DNA from: Candidatus Zipacnadia bacterium
GTDB taxonomy: Bacteria > Armatimonadota > Zipacnadia > Zipacnadales > UBA5352
DNA length: 64,000 nucleotides
Direction: 5' to 3'
Assembly (NCBI GenBank): GCA_029821735.1
Contig: JALGSU010000012.1
Location: 310,001 to 374,000, forward strand
Both the position numbers and the translations under genes were made by a program. The notes beneath the pieces were generated by a model. That model saw nothing but the letters and a program-made list of their open reading frames with translations. It ran no database searches and was not told where the DNA came from. Shown one piece after another: positions 9,048 to 18,199 of this stretch (positions are counted from its first letter, which is position 1; each line of letters begins with the position of its first letter).

Positions 9048-10922
9048 ATGAAGCGAATGCTGACTGGCACGATGGTTGTCGTCCTGAGCATGTGGCTTGC
9101 AGGATGCGTCAATGCCCAGCTAACTCGCGACCAACTCGGACGCGACGTGAAACTCAAGATACTGGTCGACAAAGTCATGCAACCCACGGCCAGTTGGCAC
9201 ACCGAGGAATGGATGGTCAAAGCCGCCGCGGAGGCCGGCTTCAATGTCTGGAGCCCGCGGCACGGGCACAACAACTTCGAGGAAATAGCCCTCGTCAACG
9301 AGTGGTGCGCGAAGTATGGCATCTTCCACATGCCGTGGATGCGCGGCACGCTGCAAGTGGCCGAGGGCCAGGACGCGACCGGCAAGATGATGGTCTGGCA
9401 CACCGGCGGCGAGCAGCCGTTGTGGAGCCCGAACTCGGACGAGTTCTGGGCGTGGACCACGAACTTGATCGTCGAGTACGCGAAGCTGAGCGGAGCGGGC
9501 GAGCCCCTCATGGGCGTGTTCCTCGACTATGAGAACTACGCGCCCGGGCCACGCCTGTCGGGCACGCTCTACTCGCTGTCGTACGACGATCTCGTCATGG
9601 GCATGTTCGCCGAGGCCAAGGGGATCGAGCTTCCCGAGCTTGAGCTCGCCGCCCGCAAGCCTTGGCTGGACGAGCAGGAGTTACACGATGAGTTCGAGGC
9701 CTTCCAGATCGCCCACTGGCGCGACCGGTGCCGGACGCTGCGCGAGGCCGTCGACGAGTATGACCCGAGTTTCCAGTTCTGCATCTACCCCGCGCCGGGC
9801 ACCGAATTCATCCTGCAGGCGGCCCTGCCCGAGTGGACCAGCGAGATCGCCCCGGTCATCATGGCCGACGCGGTCACCTACGGCCGCATCACCCGCTTCC
9901 GGCCCCAGCCCGGCGCGCTGGCCGAAGGTCGCGACAAGTTGGGCCAGCGCATGCAGTCGGTCGTGGACCTCGGCTTCCCGGTCATCTACACCGGCGGCAT
10001 AGACCCCGTGGTACGTGGCGCGGACCCGGAGTATTCCGGCAAGAACGCGGTCATGATCTCGGACGTTACCGACGGCTACTGGATATTCTACGAGGGACCC
10101 AAGTACGACACCACGCACCCGGATTACTGGCAGTGGTTCACCTGGGCCAACACTGCGATCGACGAAGCCAACTGGGCCGCCCAGCACGAGCCGCGCGAGA
10201 CCTACGACCCATGGGCCTTCAAGCTTGCGAGTGGCGAAGGCGCTGAGCGGACGCTGCTGTTCCCCGAGGTTTCGGGCGAGGTCATGGAACTCGAGCCCGT
10301 GCAGCTGCGCCGCGGGAACCTCGTCGTCGTTCCCGGCAAGGCCGGCCAGCCGGTGCGTATCTCCGCCGTGGCCAGGAAGATCGGGGCCAGCGAGTTGCCG
10401 ATCACTTGGGACGTGCGAGACCTGGCGTGGGAACAGCTGGCCGAGGGCAGCGTCGCTTTCGGCGCACCGGGAGACATTGAGTTCACCCCACCCGAAGACG
10501 GCGTCTATCTGTTGTCGTTGTCTGCCGGCGGATCGGCGTACCGTTTCATCAGCGCCGACGCTCCGCTGGGGCTGTACGCCACCGAGGGCATCTCGCTCAT
10601 CGGCGACCAGCCGCCTCTGTACTTCCATGTGCCGGCGGGCGTGGAGGAGTTCTCCCTCTCAGTCAAGGGCGGGGGCGCGGAGACGGTCCGACTGGATGTG
10701 TATGATCCCGACGGCGTCATGGTCGCCACCGGCCAGACGACAAAGGCCGTCGCCAGGGCGACGGTCGAGGTGCAGGTGGGCGAACACGCGGACGCGATCT
10801 GGTCGCTGGACATAGAGAAGGCTGACGAGGGCGTGTTGGAGGATGTCTTCCTCAAGCTCGACCCGCAGGTCGCGCCCACGCTGTCGTTCTCGCCCGAGCA
10901 GGTCTTCCGACTGACGCAGTGA
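9048..10922 (+). CDS. Predicted lipoprotein, glycoside hydrolase-like TIM barrel (unassigned)
   Basis: A 624-residue exported protein. MKRMLTGTMVVVLSMWLAGC is a lipoprotein signal with lipobox LAGC (Cys20). Residues about 60-400 read like a TIM barrel glycosidase: NVWSPRHGHNN, HMPWMRGTLQ, MGVFLDYENYAPGP (acidic D-x-E cluster at a strand end), and a Trp-rich end (DYWQWFTWANTA). The last 200 residues are beta-rich (PITWDVRDLAWEQLAEG, FSLSVKGGGAETVRLDVYDPDG), probably carbohydrate-binding or Ig-like. I cannot assign a known GH family. The start has GAGGAGTGACTGACG upstream. Its position between UroD-like and transporter genes fits a surface sugar-processing role. Confidence 0.7.
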   Translation: MKRMLTGTMVVVLSMWLAGCVNAQLTRDQLGRDVKLKILVDKVMQPTASWHTEEWMVKAAAEAGFNVWSPRHGHNNFEEIALVNEWCAKYGIFHMPWMRGTLQVAEGQDATGKMMVWHTGGEQPLWSPNSDEFWAWTTNLIVEYAKLSGAGEPLMGVFLDYENYAPGPRLSGTLYSLSYDDLVMGMFAEAKGIELPELELAARKPWLDEQELHDEFEAFQIAHWRDRCRTLREAVDEYDPSFQFCIYPAPGTEFILQAALPEWTSEIAPVIMADAVTYGRITRFRPQPGALAEGRDKLGQRMQSVVDLGFPVIYTGGIDPVVRGADPEYSGKNAVMISDVTDGYWIFYEGPKYDTTHPDYWQWFTWANTAIDEANWAAQHEPRETYDPWAFKLASGEGAERTLLFPEVSGEVMELEPVQLRRGNLVVVPGKAGQPVRISAVARKIGASELPITWDVRDLAWEQLAEGSVAFGAPGDIEFTPPEDGVYLLSLSAGGSAYRFISADAPLGLYATEGISLIGDQPPLYFHVPAGVEEFSLSVKGGGAETVRLDVYDPDGVMVATGQTTKAVARATVEVQVGEHADAIWSLDIEKADEGVLEDVFLKLDPQVAPTLSFSPEQVFRLTQ

Positions 10923-10944
10923 GAGCGAGGCGCGTGAGGCCGGC

Positions 10945-11895
10945 ATGACTTTGTGGATCGTCGTTTTCGTCGTCAGTATTCTGGTGCTGGTCAAAGCCGC
11001 GCAGTTGTTCACGGCTGGCGCCGAGCGCATCGGGCTGCGCTATGGTCTGCCGCCCTTCATCGTGGGCGTGACCATCGTGGCCATGGGCACGTCGCTGCCT
11101 GAACTGCTGTCGTCGGTCTACGCGGTGACCGCGGGCAGTTCAGAGATCGTGATCGGGAACGTGCTGGGGTCGAACATCAGCAACGTCTTCCTGGTGCTGG
11201 GGATCTCGGCGGTTCTGGCCGGGCGCATGGAGACGGTCTACAACCTGGTGCACGTGGACTTGCCCTTCCTGGCAGGCTCGGCGGGACTGCTTGCGGTTAC
11301 CACCTGGGACGGGCAGTTCACGCTGGTCGAGGCGCTGATCTGTCTCGGGGCGCTGGCGGTCTACATCGCCTACACCATCGCGACCGCAAGCAGCGACGAG
11401 GCGACTGAGTCGCGTGAGGGCGCTGCCGTTGACGAGGCCGACCGCAGCCTCGACAAGAAGACCATCGCGCTCTTCCTTTGCAGCGTCATCTTCTTGTACC
11501 TGGGCGCGCGCTACACCGTCGAGGCGCTCATCAAGATATCCGAAATCGCGAATATCGCGACGGAGATCATGGCCGCCAGCGCGGTGGCTTTTGGGACGTC
11601 GCTACCCGAACTCGTGGTCAGCGTGACCGCCTCGCGCCAGGGCAACCAGAGCATGGTCATCGGGAACGTACTTGGCTCGAACATCTTCAATGCCCTCGGG
11701 GTCATGGCGATCCCGCGGTTCTTTGGCGACCTGGCCCTGCCGAAGAGTATGCTGGACTACTCGCTGCCGATGATGGCGGTAGCCACGGTCCTGTATCTGC
11801 TGATTACGCAGGACAAGCAGATAACCAAGTGGGAGGGCTGGCTGCTGATCCTCTTCTACGTGTTGTTCATCGGGAAACTGTTCGAGCTGTTCTGA
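10945..11895 (+). CDS. Calcium/sodium antiporter (CaCA family, YrbG/CaxA-like)
   Basis: Inner-membrane K-dependent Na/Ca exchanger-like antiporter of 316 residues, the usual length for bacterial YrbG-type proteins. The two inverted alpha repeats are clear: VAMGTSLPELLSSV with IGNVLGSNISN near residues 50-80, and VAFGTSLPELVVSV with IGNVLGSNIFN near residues 215-250; each carries the ion-coordinating Glu and Asn. A short charged loop (SSDEATESREGA) separates the halves. It starts 22 nt after the lipoprotein gene. Calcium export would fit beside calcium-dependent lyases, but that is inference. Confidence 0.92.
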   Translation: MTLWIVVFVVSILVLVKAAQLFTAGAERIGLRYGLPPFIVGVTIVAMGTSLPELLSSVYAVTAGSSEIVIGNVLGSNISNVFLVLGISAVLAGRMETVYNLVHVDLPFLAGSAGLLAVTTWDGQFTLVEALICLGALAVYIAYTIATASSDEATESREGAAVDEADRSLDKKTIALFLCSVIFLYLGARYTVEALIKISEIANIATEIMAASAVAFGTSLPELVVSVTASRQGNQSMVIGNVLGSNIFNALGVMAIPRFFGDLALPKSMLDYSLPMMAVATVLYLLITQDKQITKWEGWLLILFYVLFIGKLFELF

Positions 11896-11934
11896 GGAAT
11901 ACACAACACATCGTGTGGAGGGATCTGCGAGCCC

Positions 11935-13896
11935 ATGACCTTCCGCGCAATCGTCATCGCCATCGTCCTGTCCGTCATCTCGGTGGCTTGGATTCACCAG
12001 TCCAGCCTGGTGCAGACGCCGGGGCTTGTCTACGCGCCTGTATACCTGTGCTCGGTGCCGCCCGTGCCCGCGCTCATGTTCCTGGTGCTGCTGGTCGCGG
12101 TGCGCCCGCTGCTCGCGAAGCTGGGCGTGAAACGCACCCTCACCCGCCCCGAACTCCTCGCCATCTACGCGTTCTTGGTACTGAGCATTCCGCCGGTCAC
12201 CTTCGGCATCATCGAGTTGTTGCTGCCGGCCATCACTGCGCCCGTCTACTTTTCCATGCCCCAGAACGACACTGCGGAACTGGCTGCCCAGCTGCCGCAA
12301 TGGTTCTATCCGCACGATGCCGAAGTCATCCGCACGATGTACGAGGGCAGCGACGACGGCTCGGTGCCGTGGAGCGCGTGGCTGGTGCCGCTCGGCGTGT
12401 GGACGGCCTTCCTGACGCTGCTCTTCGGGACGGGCCTGTGTGCGGTCAGTCTCTTCCGCAGGCAGTGGACCGAGCACGAGCGACTGCGCTACCCGATGCT
12501 CTTCATCCCTCTGGACGTGACCATCGACAAGGGCCGCAGCGAGTCCGGCGAGGCTATCGGCGGCTTCCTGCGCAACCCGATGGTGTGGTTGGCAGTGGGG
12601 CTGGTCGCCCTGCATCATGGCCTGAACATCGCGAACGCCTACAACCCGGCGGTCATGGCGCTGCGGGAGCGCTACCGCATCGGGCAGATATTCACGGAGG
12701 AGCCGTGGACACCGTTCCGGGGCCTCGCGTTCTTCCACCGTCCCGAAATGATCGGCTTCGGGTATTTCGTCTCACTCGAGGTGCTCTTCTCGGTATGGCT
12801 GCTGCATCTGATGGGGCCGATGACCCAGACTGCGGCCCGCGCCTTCGGCTACCGCGCTCCTGGCGGGTGGCCATACGTGCAGGAGCAGGGGACGGGCGCG
12901 TTCGTGATGATGCTGATCGTCCTGATCTGGTCCGCCCGGGCACACCTCGGGCGGATGCTGCGCGCTGCTGTGGGCCGCGACGATCCCGGCCTTGAAGACG
13001 AGCCGATGGCGCCGCGCTGGGCAGTGCTGGGAACGGTCCTCGGGCTGGTCGCGATCATCGCCTGGGTGCACTTGACGGGAATGTCCATCGGCGTGGCCAT
13101 CGCGTATTTCGTCATGCTCATGGCCTTCGGTCTCGTCTACGCGCGAATTCGCGCCGAGACCGGAGTGCCGAGCATGTGGGCCTATCCCTTCGCTCAGAGC
13201 ACGCGGGTCATGTACCACGCGCTCGGGGGACGGGGCCTGGCGCCGCGCGGGCAGCTTGGCGACCTCATCGGCGTGTCCGGTTTCTCGTGGATCGGCCGGG
13301 GCTACTTCATGTCGATGATCGGCTACCAGCTTGAGAACGAGAAGCTGGCCGAGGAGGGCGGCATTTCCCGGCAGGGGATGCCCTGGCTGATTATGGGCGC
13401 ATTCGTGGTGGGCATGGCGCTCGGCTACTACTTCAACCTCCGCAGCTACTACGCGTTCGGCGCGCTGGTGCTGCACGGCGGCACCACCGGCGGCGGCTAC
13501 AACGTGCAGATCGCGACCCGCGAGTGGGCGACTGCGCGCGCCACCGCGAACTTGCCGGGCCTGCCGAGCTGGAGTCACATGGGTGGAGTCCTCGGCGGCG
13601 GGCTCTTCACGCTGCTGCTGGTGATGGTGCGCTACCACTTCCTGCGCATGCCCCTGCATCCGCTCGGGTACGTGATGTCTCTCAACTACGGGTATTCCCT
13701 CTGGGGGCCGTTCATGGCTGTTTGGCTCATCAAAGCGCTGATCCACAAGCTCGGGGGCGCGAGGGCTTTCCGCAGGGGGATGCCATTCTTCCTGGGTTTG
13801 GCATTTGGTGACTTGTTCATCGGGGGGCTGAGCTGGATCGCGATGGCGATCTTCGGCCCCGAGGTGTTCAACGGGTATATGGTGCAGTTCGGGTAG
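11935..13896 (+). CDS. Polytopic membrane protein, DUF6785/DUF6784-like
   Basis: A 653-residue membrane protein with about 14 hydrophobic segments, starting with a membrane helix (AIVIAIVLSVISVAWIH). Blocks such as RPELLAIYAFLVLSIPPVTFG, RRQWTEHERLRYPM and ARIRAETGVPSMWAY are the sort seen in the OPT-like membrane proteins annotated as DUF6785 with a DUF6784 C-terminus in Planctomycetota and Armatimonadota; I recognise this from pattern, not from a search. Function of the family is not established; an oligopeptide or oligosaccharide transporter is a guess. It is 39 nt after the antiporter gene on the same strand. Confidence 0.6.
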   Translation: MTFRAIVIAIVLSVISVAWIHQSSLVQTPGLVYAPVYLCSVPPVPALMFLVLLVAVRPLLAKLGVKRTLTRPELLAIYAFLVLSIPPVTFGIIELLLPAITAPVYFSMPQNDTAELAAQLPQWFYPHDAEVIRTMYEGSDDGSVPWSAWLVPLGVWTAFLTLLFGTGLCAVSLFRRQWTEHERLRYPMLFIPLDVTIDKGRSESGEAIGGFLRNPMVWLAVGLVALHHGLNIANAYNPAVMALRERYRIGQIFTEEPWTPFRGLAFFHRPEMIGFGYFVSLEVLFSVWLLHLMGPMTQTAARAFGYRAPGGWPYVQEQGTGAFVMMLIVLIWSARAHLGRMLRAAVGRDDPGLEDEPMAPRWAVLGTVLGLVAIIAWVHLTGMSIGVAIAYFVMLMAFGLVYARIRAETGVPSMWAYPFAQSTRVMYHALGGRGLAPRGQLGDLIGVSGFSWIGRGYFMSMIGYQLENEKLAEEGGISRQGMPWLIMGAFVVGMALGYYFNLRSYYAFGALVLHGGTTGGGYNVQIATREWATARATANLPGLPSWSHMGGVLGGGLFTLLLVMVRYHFLRMPLHPLGYVMSLNYGYSLWGPFMAVWLIKALIHKLGGARAFRRGMPFFLGLAFGDLFIGGLSWIAMAIFGPEVFNGYMVQFG

Positions 13897-13997
13897 GCCG
13901 CCAGACCCCGACCGGGCCAGACAAGGACTCATCACCACACGCAGGGAACTTGCTCCCGACTCAGACGCACGCCGATCTATGAGAGAGGTAGCCAATC

Positions 13998-14957
13998 ATG
14001 GAGATCAAGCGCGACAAGTGCGCCGCCGTCGTCTACGACCGGAAGCTGCATGCGGAGGTCCACGAGGACGTGCCCATGCCGCCCATGGATGAGACCGGCG
14101 CCCTGACTAAGACGCTCTACAGCACCATCTCCCGGGGGACCGAGTTGGACCTGTACACCGGACAGCTCCACAGCCCGGACCAGACCTTCCCCATGCTGCC
14201 GGGCTACATCGCGGTGGGCGAAGTGCTGGAGGTCGGCGATGAGGTGACCCATCTGCAGCCGGGCGACCACGTGGTCAGCTCGAACCTGTTCGGCGACTGG
14301 GCCGGCGAGGTGAAGATCCCCGAGGACGTGCCGCTTGAGCACGCCGGGATAGCGCTGCTCGGGGCTGTCGCGTGGCATGGCGTGAAGTACAAGATCAAGC
14401 CCCAGCCGGGCGAGACCGTGTTCGTCGTCGGCCAGGGCGTGATCGGGCAGATGGCCGCCCAGGAATGCAAGGCCAAGGGTGCGCGCGTGATCGTCGCCGA
14501 TATCTGCCAGAACCGGCTCGACGTTGCCGAAGCATGGGGAGCGGATGGCACGATCAACGCCGCGGAGACCGACATGTGGGCCGCGCTCGCCGAGATGGTC
14601 AGCCCCGGCCAGCCCAACGCCATCATCGAGGTGACCGGCGAGCCAGCGGTGCTGGAGGATGTCCTGAACCACGCGCCGCAGCACTGCCGCATCCAGGCGC
14701 AGGGCATGTATCTCGAACCGATTTCGCTGTACATCCCCAGCACGCTCTTCGGCCGCCACCTGACGCTCTCGGCGACCTGCGGCGAGAAGCCAGAGATGGT
14801 CGCGTCGGTGCTTGACCTGATGGCTGCGGGGCAGATCGATGTGTCCGGGCTGGTGAGTGAGATCATGCCCGCCGCCGAGGCCACCGAGGCGTATCGGCGC
14901 ATCTACGAACAGCCCGACGAGGTCGTCACGATCGCGCTCGACTGGCGGGACTTCTAG
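13998..14957 (+). CDS. Zinc-less MDR-family dehydrogenase
   Basis: Medium-chain dehydrogenase/reductase, 319 residues, probably a sugar or polyol oxidoreductase using NAD(P). The N-terminal GroES-like domain ends in VGDEVTHLQPGDHVV; the Rossmann motif FVVGQGVIGQMAAQ is near residue 140. The catalytic-zinc cysteine of classical ADHs is replaced by SRGTELDLYTG (residues 46-56), as in a subgroup that lacks that zinc. The start has GAGAGAGGTAGCCAATC upstream. A second protein of the same subgroup lies at 47456. It precedes the TIM-barrel isomerase gene by 41 nt, suggesting successive steps on one substrate. Confidence 0.85.
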   Translation: MEIKRDKCAAVVYDRKLHAEVHEDVPMPPMDETGALTKTLYSTISRGTELDLYTGQLHSPDQTFPMLPGYIAVGEVLEVGDEVTHLQPGDHVVSSNLFGDWAGEVKIPEDVPLEHAGIALLGAVAWHGVKYKIKPQPGETVFVVGQGVIGQMAAQECKAKGARVIVADICQNRLDVAEAWGADGTINAAETDMWAALAEMVSPGQPNAIIEVTGEPAVLEDVLNHAPQHCRIQAQGMYLEPISLYIPSTLFGRHLTLSATCGEKPEMVASVLDLMAAGQIDVSGLVSEIMPAAEATEAYRRIYEQPDEVVTIALDWRDF

Positions 14958-14998
14958 CGCAACACAATCACCATCGCCGTAACGGGAGGCGCTGTAAG

Positions 14999-15758
14999 AT
15001 GGACACACCCAGGTTCGCGTGCGCTGCATGGGGTTTCCGGGAGATGACGCTGCCGGAATACTTCGCCGCCTCGAAGGCGCTCGGCATTGATCTGATAGAA
15101 GTCAACGTCAGTCCCAACACGCCCAAGCATCTGACCTACGAAGCGACCGACGAAGAGGTCGCGGCTATGGTGGCCCTGGCAGAGGACGTCGGGGTAACGG
15201 TGGTCGCGCTGGCGGGCGGCAACAACTTCGCCGCTGCGGACCTCGACGACGAGATCGCCAAGGTCAAGCGCCAGATAGACATGACCGCGATGGCTGGCGC
15301 GGATGTGCTGCGCCTCTTCGCGGGCTGGATCGGCGCGTCCCAGTTTTCGGACGATACCTTCCACCGCATCTCCGAAGCGCTGCAGGATCGGCGTCGAGAA
15401 TCACGGCGGAGTGACCGCCACCGGCGCGCAGTGTCTGCGCTTGCTGGCACCGGTCGAGAGCCCGGCGGTGGGGCTGAACTTCGACCCGGCGAACTTCCGC
15501 CACGCGAGCGAAGATGCGATGTCCGCGCTGCTCGTAACCTGCGATCTGATCAACTACAGCCACTGGAAGGGCGTTCTCTACGAGGACGACAAGCCTGAGT
15601 ATTGCGCGGTGGGCGACGGTGTCATCGACTGGCAACCGATCGTCGATCACCTGCTGGCAGTGGGCTACGATGGCTACTGGGCGATCGAGTATGAGGCGAT
15701 CGAGGACATCGAGCGCGGCACGGCAGACAGCCTCGCCTGCCTCAAGAGCCTGCTCTAG
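14999..15758 (+). pseudogene. Sugar phosphate isomerase/epimerase (xylose isomerase-like TIM barrel), internal frame break
   Basis: Xylose-isomerase-like TIM-barrel protein acting on sugars or sugar phosphates. The first frame (from ATG 14999, MDTPRFACAAWGFREMTL) is convincing up to SEALQ at about 15385. The continuation IGVENHGGVTATGAQCLRLL to the end (TADSLACLKSLL) is in the next frame from about 15387 to the stop at 15758. Relatives carry roughly 15-25 residues between these blocks (an alpha helix and strand before the ENHGG metal-ligand strand), so a short segment is missing as well as the frame being changed. Metal-site residues ENHGG, NFDPAN and Y/H positions are otherwise intact. Confidence 0.75.
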
Positions 15759-15786
15759 CGGACGCGGGCGTATCGACACAACCAAC

Positions 15787-15817
15787 GCGGCGGACCGGAC
15801 ATTGCCCGGTCCGCCGC
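15787..15817. terminator. GC-rich hairpin between convergent genes
   Basis: GCGGCGGACCGG at 15787-15798 pairs perfectly with CCGGTCCGCCGC at 15806-15817 around a 7-nt loop. It lies between the stop of the TIM-barrel gene (plus) and the stop of the AEC transporter (minus), the place of a bidirectional terminator. No U-tract follows on either strand. Confidence 0.6.
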
Positions 15818-15835
15818 ATCAGTTCTGCTGGAAGT

Positions 15836-16798
15836 CTACAGCCCGGCGGCGATATGCAGCAGCGCCCAGGCGAGTGCGATGGCGGCCATGTTGGTGGTCA
15901 GCCAGCCCGCGTTGGCGAGGTCGCGATCGAGGTCGAAGAGTTGCGCCACAATCAGCCCCATGATCGCTGCGGGACTGGCGCTCTGGATCAAGACCACCTT
16001 CAGGAGTGTGTGATCGACAGCGCCCCACAGGCCCACCGCCCAGGCTATGCTCATGGCGATGGCGGGTGTGATCAGGAACTTCACCGCACCGATGGCGACG
16101 CACTCTCGCCAGTAGCGGACCAGCGATCCCAGACTAAGCGACAGGCCGATCGCGAACAGATACAGCCCGGTGGAGATGGGGATGAAGGCCTCGACGGCGG
16201 GCCCCGCCCACTCGGGCCGGGGCACCTTGAACCAGAAGAGCGCGAGGCCGACAGCGAAGCCGACCAGAACGTTGCGGGTCTGCGGCTCGGCGAAGGTGTC
16301 GCGAATCATCGAGCGCATCGGTTCGGAGCCCTCGCGGCCATGGTGCCGGCCGATGAGCAGGCCCACCGTGAAGAGCATGGGGGAGAATGCGAGGCACCAG
16401 ATCAGACCCAGCGCAGCGCCCTGCTCACCGAGCAATACGTAGCACATGAAGGCCCCGTAGGTCAGGCCCATGTTGGAGAACATGCACGACAGGATGAACG
16501 CCCCGCGTTGGCGATTCTCGAGGCCCAGCATTCGCGCCAGCAGCCACCCGATCGGCCAGACGGCCAGCATCAGTGCGGCGGAGATGAAAGGCAGCAACGA
16601 GGTCTGCCAGCCCGGCGGCTGCAGGCCCCAAATCATCAGCCCGAGCATCACCGGCTGCAGGAATGTCATGGTGTTGCGGGTGATCGGGTTCGACCACCTG
16701 CCGGGCACGAGCCCGGTCTTGCGGGCAGCGTAGCCGACGGCCAAAGCCCCCACGATGACCGAGAGCATAAACGTTGCTTTGGTAGTGAGATCCATCAT
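15836..16798 (-). CDS. AEC family transporter (auxin efflux carrier-like permease)
   Basis: Inner-membrane secondary transporter of 320 residues with about ten hydrophobic helices in two five-helix repeats, as in the AEC/malonate-efflux family. The first helix is ATFMLSVIVGALAVGYAARK with the typical GYxxRKxG turn, followed by NTMTFLQPVMLG; the second half includes LIQSASPAAIMGLIVA, the usual AEC SP(A/T) block. ATG 16798 or 16795 (MM) is chosen because upstream residues of the longer frame look non-coding; no strong ribosome site is visible. Substrate unknown, probably a small organic anion. Confidence 0.8.
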   Translation of the reverse strand: MMDLTTKATFMLSVIVGALAVGYAARKTGLVPGRWSNPITRNTMTFLQPVMLGLMIWGLQPPGWQTSLLPFISAALMLAVWPIGWLLARMLGLENRQRGAFILSCMFSNMGLTYGAFMCYVLLGEQGAALGLIWCLAFSPMLFTVGLLIGRHHGREGSEPMRSMIRDTFAEPQTRNVLVGFAVGLALFWFKVPRPEWAGPAVEAFIPISTGLYLFAIGLSLSLGSLVRYWRECVAIGAVKFLITPAIAMSIAWAVGLWGAVDHTLLKVVLIQSASPAAIMGLIVAQLFDLDRDLANAGWLTTNMAAIALAWALLHIAAGL

Positions 16799-16966
16799 CT
16801 GGTGCCGCACGATCCAGGGGGAATGATACGCCTGTGAGCATCCACAACGCCTCGCCGACGTCTGCGGGATGGTATCACAAAGGCCCCCGGACCGCAAAGG
16901 CCCCCGCGCGCAGCCTGTCGAAACACGCGAGCGGGCACTCTCGCTGGGTTGACAGGGGAGAGGTCG

Positions 16967-18193
16967 ATGGACGAGCGGAAGATGGCACGCCTGCGGACGG
17001 CGCTCGCAGTGATGTTGGCGCTCTACTGCGTCGTACAGCTGTGGGGTGCAGCGCGGAGTTCCATCATGGGCGGGTGGGACTTCAACACCTACTACTTTGC
17101 CGCGCAGGCTTGGGCCGAGGGTGGCAACCCGTACGACACCGCCGACCTCACCCGCGTTGCGGGTCGATACGTCAGGTGGCCCTTCGTCTACGCTCCGGTC
17201 ACGCTGCCTCTGTTCCGGGCGTTCACCTTCGTGCCCCTCACGACGGCATATTGGCTGTGGCTGGCGCTCATGCTGGCTTGTGTGGCAGTGCTGGTATGGC
17301 TTTGGCGACGGCTCTTGCCGACTGTCGATCCCCTGCTGCTGACTGCGGCGATCGTCCTTGGTTTCGGGGCTTCGATGGTCTGGGCTCTTAAGTCGGGGAA
17401 CGTCATATTGATCTCCCAGGTGCTGCTGTGGACCGCATTCCTCTGCTTCCTGAAGAACCGACCGTGGGCGTTCTCGCTACTGATGGTGGCAGTCGGCATC
17501 CTCAAGACTCCGCAGCTTGCTTTCCTCGGCCTGCTCGTCGTAGCGCCGGGCAATCGACGGCGCAACCTGCTCGCCTTCGGTGTGGGGGGGGTGCTCTTCG
17601 TGGCCATCGCCCTGCTCCCGATGATGGCTCGTCCCGACTGGGTTGACGGTTTCCGCAAGGGCATGGGCGAGTGGCGGGAGATCAGCCGGACGTCGCCGAG
17701 TTCTCGGGCCGTGATCGATGAGGGCTTCGAAATATTGCGGAGACGGTTCGGCGTTGCAGATCAAGTGCGCGACTGGGTATGGGCGCTATGCGCGTTGGCA
17801 CTGCTGGGGATAAGCCATAAGGCCATCAGGCGGGCGCTTACCAGTGGCGACCGCTCATACCTGCTGATTGTCTCGATCATCCTGTACACGCTGGTGGCAC
17901 CACGGCTCAAAGCCTACACCTACATAATGCTCGTGGTGCCAACGTTGGCTTTGTACCTGCCCGTCCTGCGCAAGGCCAGAGGCGAACTGCTGTACGTGGT
18001 ACTCGTCGCACTGCCGGGCTTGCTCATGCATCCCTTCGGCGCGATGCGCGCATTTACCCACTACAACGCCTTTTTTGCGAACCTGCTGCTGTGGCTGGGC
18101 TACTTGTACTTGAGCACGGGCGACGAACCGACTGAGTTGGTTGTGCCGGACTCGGGGAAAGCGGCAGCCGAGAGCCCGCCACCGCAGCCCTGA
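16967..18193 (+). CDS. GT87-family (DUF2029) membrane glycosyltransferase
   Basis: Polytopic membrane protein of 408 residues with some ten hydrophobic segments, resembling polyprenol-phosphate-mannose-dependent GT87 enzymes. Family signatures visible: WDFNTYYFAAQAWAEGGNPYD with the catalytic-type Asp after the first helix, RWPFVYAPVTLPLF, and the cytoplasmic-side SGNVILISQVLL block (S/QxN). ATG 16967 is preceded by GGGGAGAGG at 16955-16962, which favours it over the upstream TTG 16949. Convergent with recO, whose stop is 7 nt away. The acceptor glycan cannot be told. Confidence 0.78.
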   Translation: MDERKMARLRTALAVMLALYCVVQLWGAARSSIMGGWDFNTYYFAAQAWAEGGNPYDTADLTRVAGRYVRWPFVYAPVTLPLFRAFTFVPLTTAYWLWLALMLACVAVLVWLWRRLLPTVDPLLLTAAIVLGFGASMVWALKSGNVILISQVLLWTAFLCFLKNRPWAFSLLMVAVGILKTPQLAFLGLLVVAPGNRRRNLLAFGVGGVLFVAIALLPMMARPDWVDGFRKGMGEWREISRTSPSSRAVIDEGFEILRRRFGVADQVRDWVWALCALALLGISHKAIRRALTSGDRSYLLIVSIILYTLVAPRLKAYTYIMLVVPTLALYLPVLRKARGELLYVVLVALPGLLMHPFGAMRAFTHYNAFFANLLLWLGYLYLSTGDEPTELVVPDSGKAAAESPPPQP

Positions 18194-18199
18194 GGTGCG

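Noticed and set aside
11478-12995. 505-residue plus-strand ORF
   Set aside because: Overlaps the antiporter and DUF6785-like genes out of frame; low-complexity Arg/Gly/Ala text.
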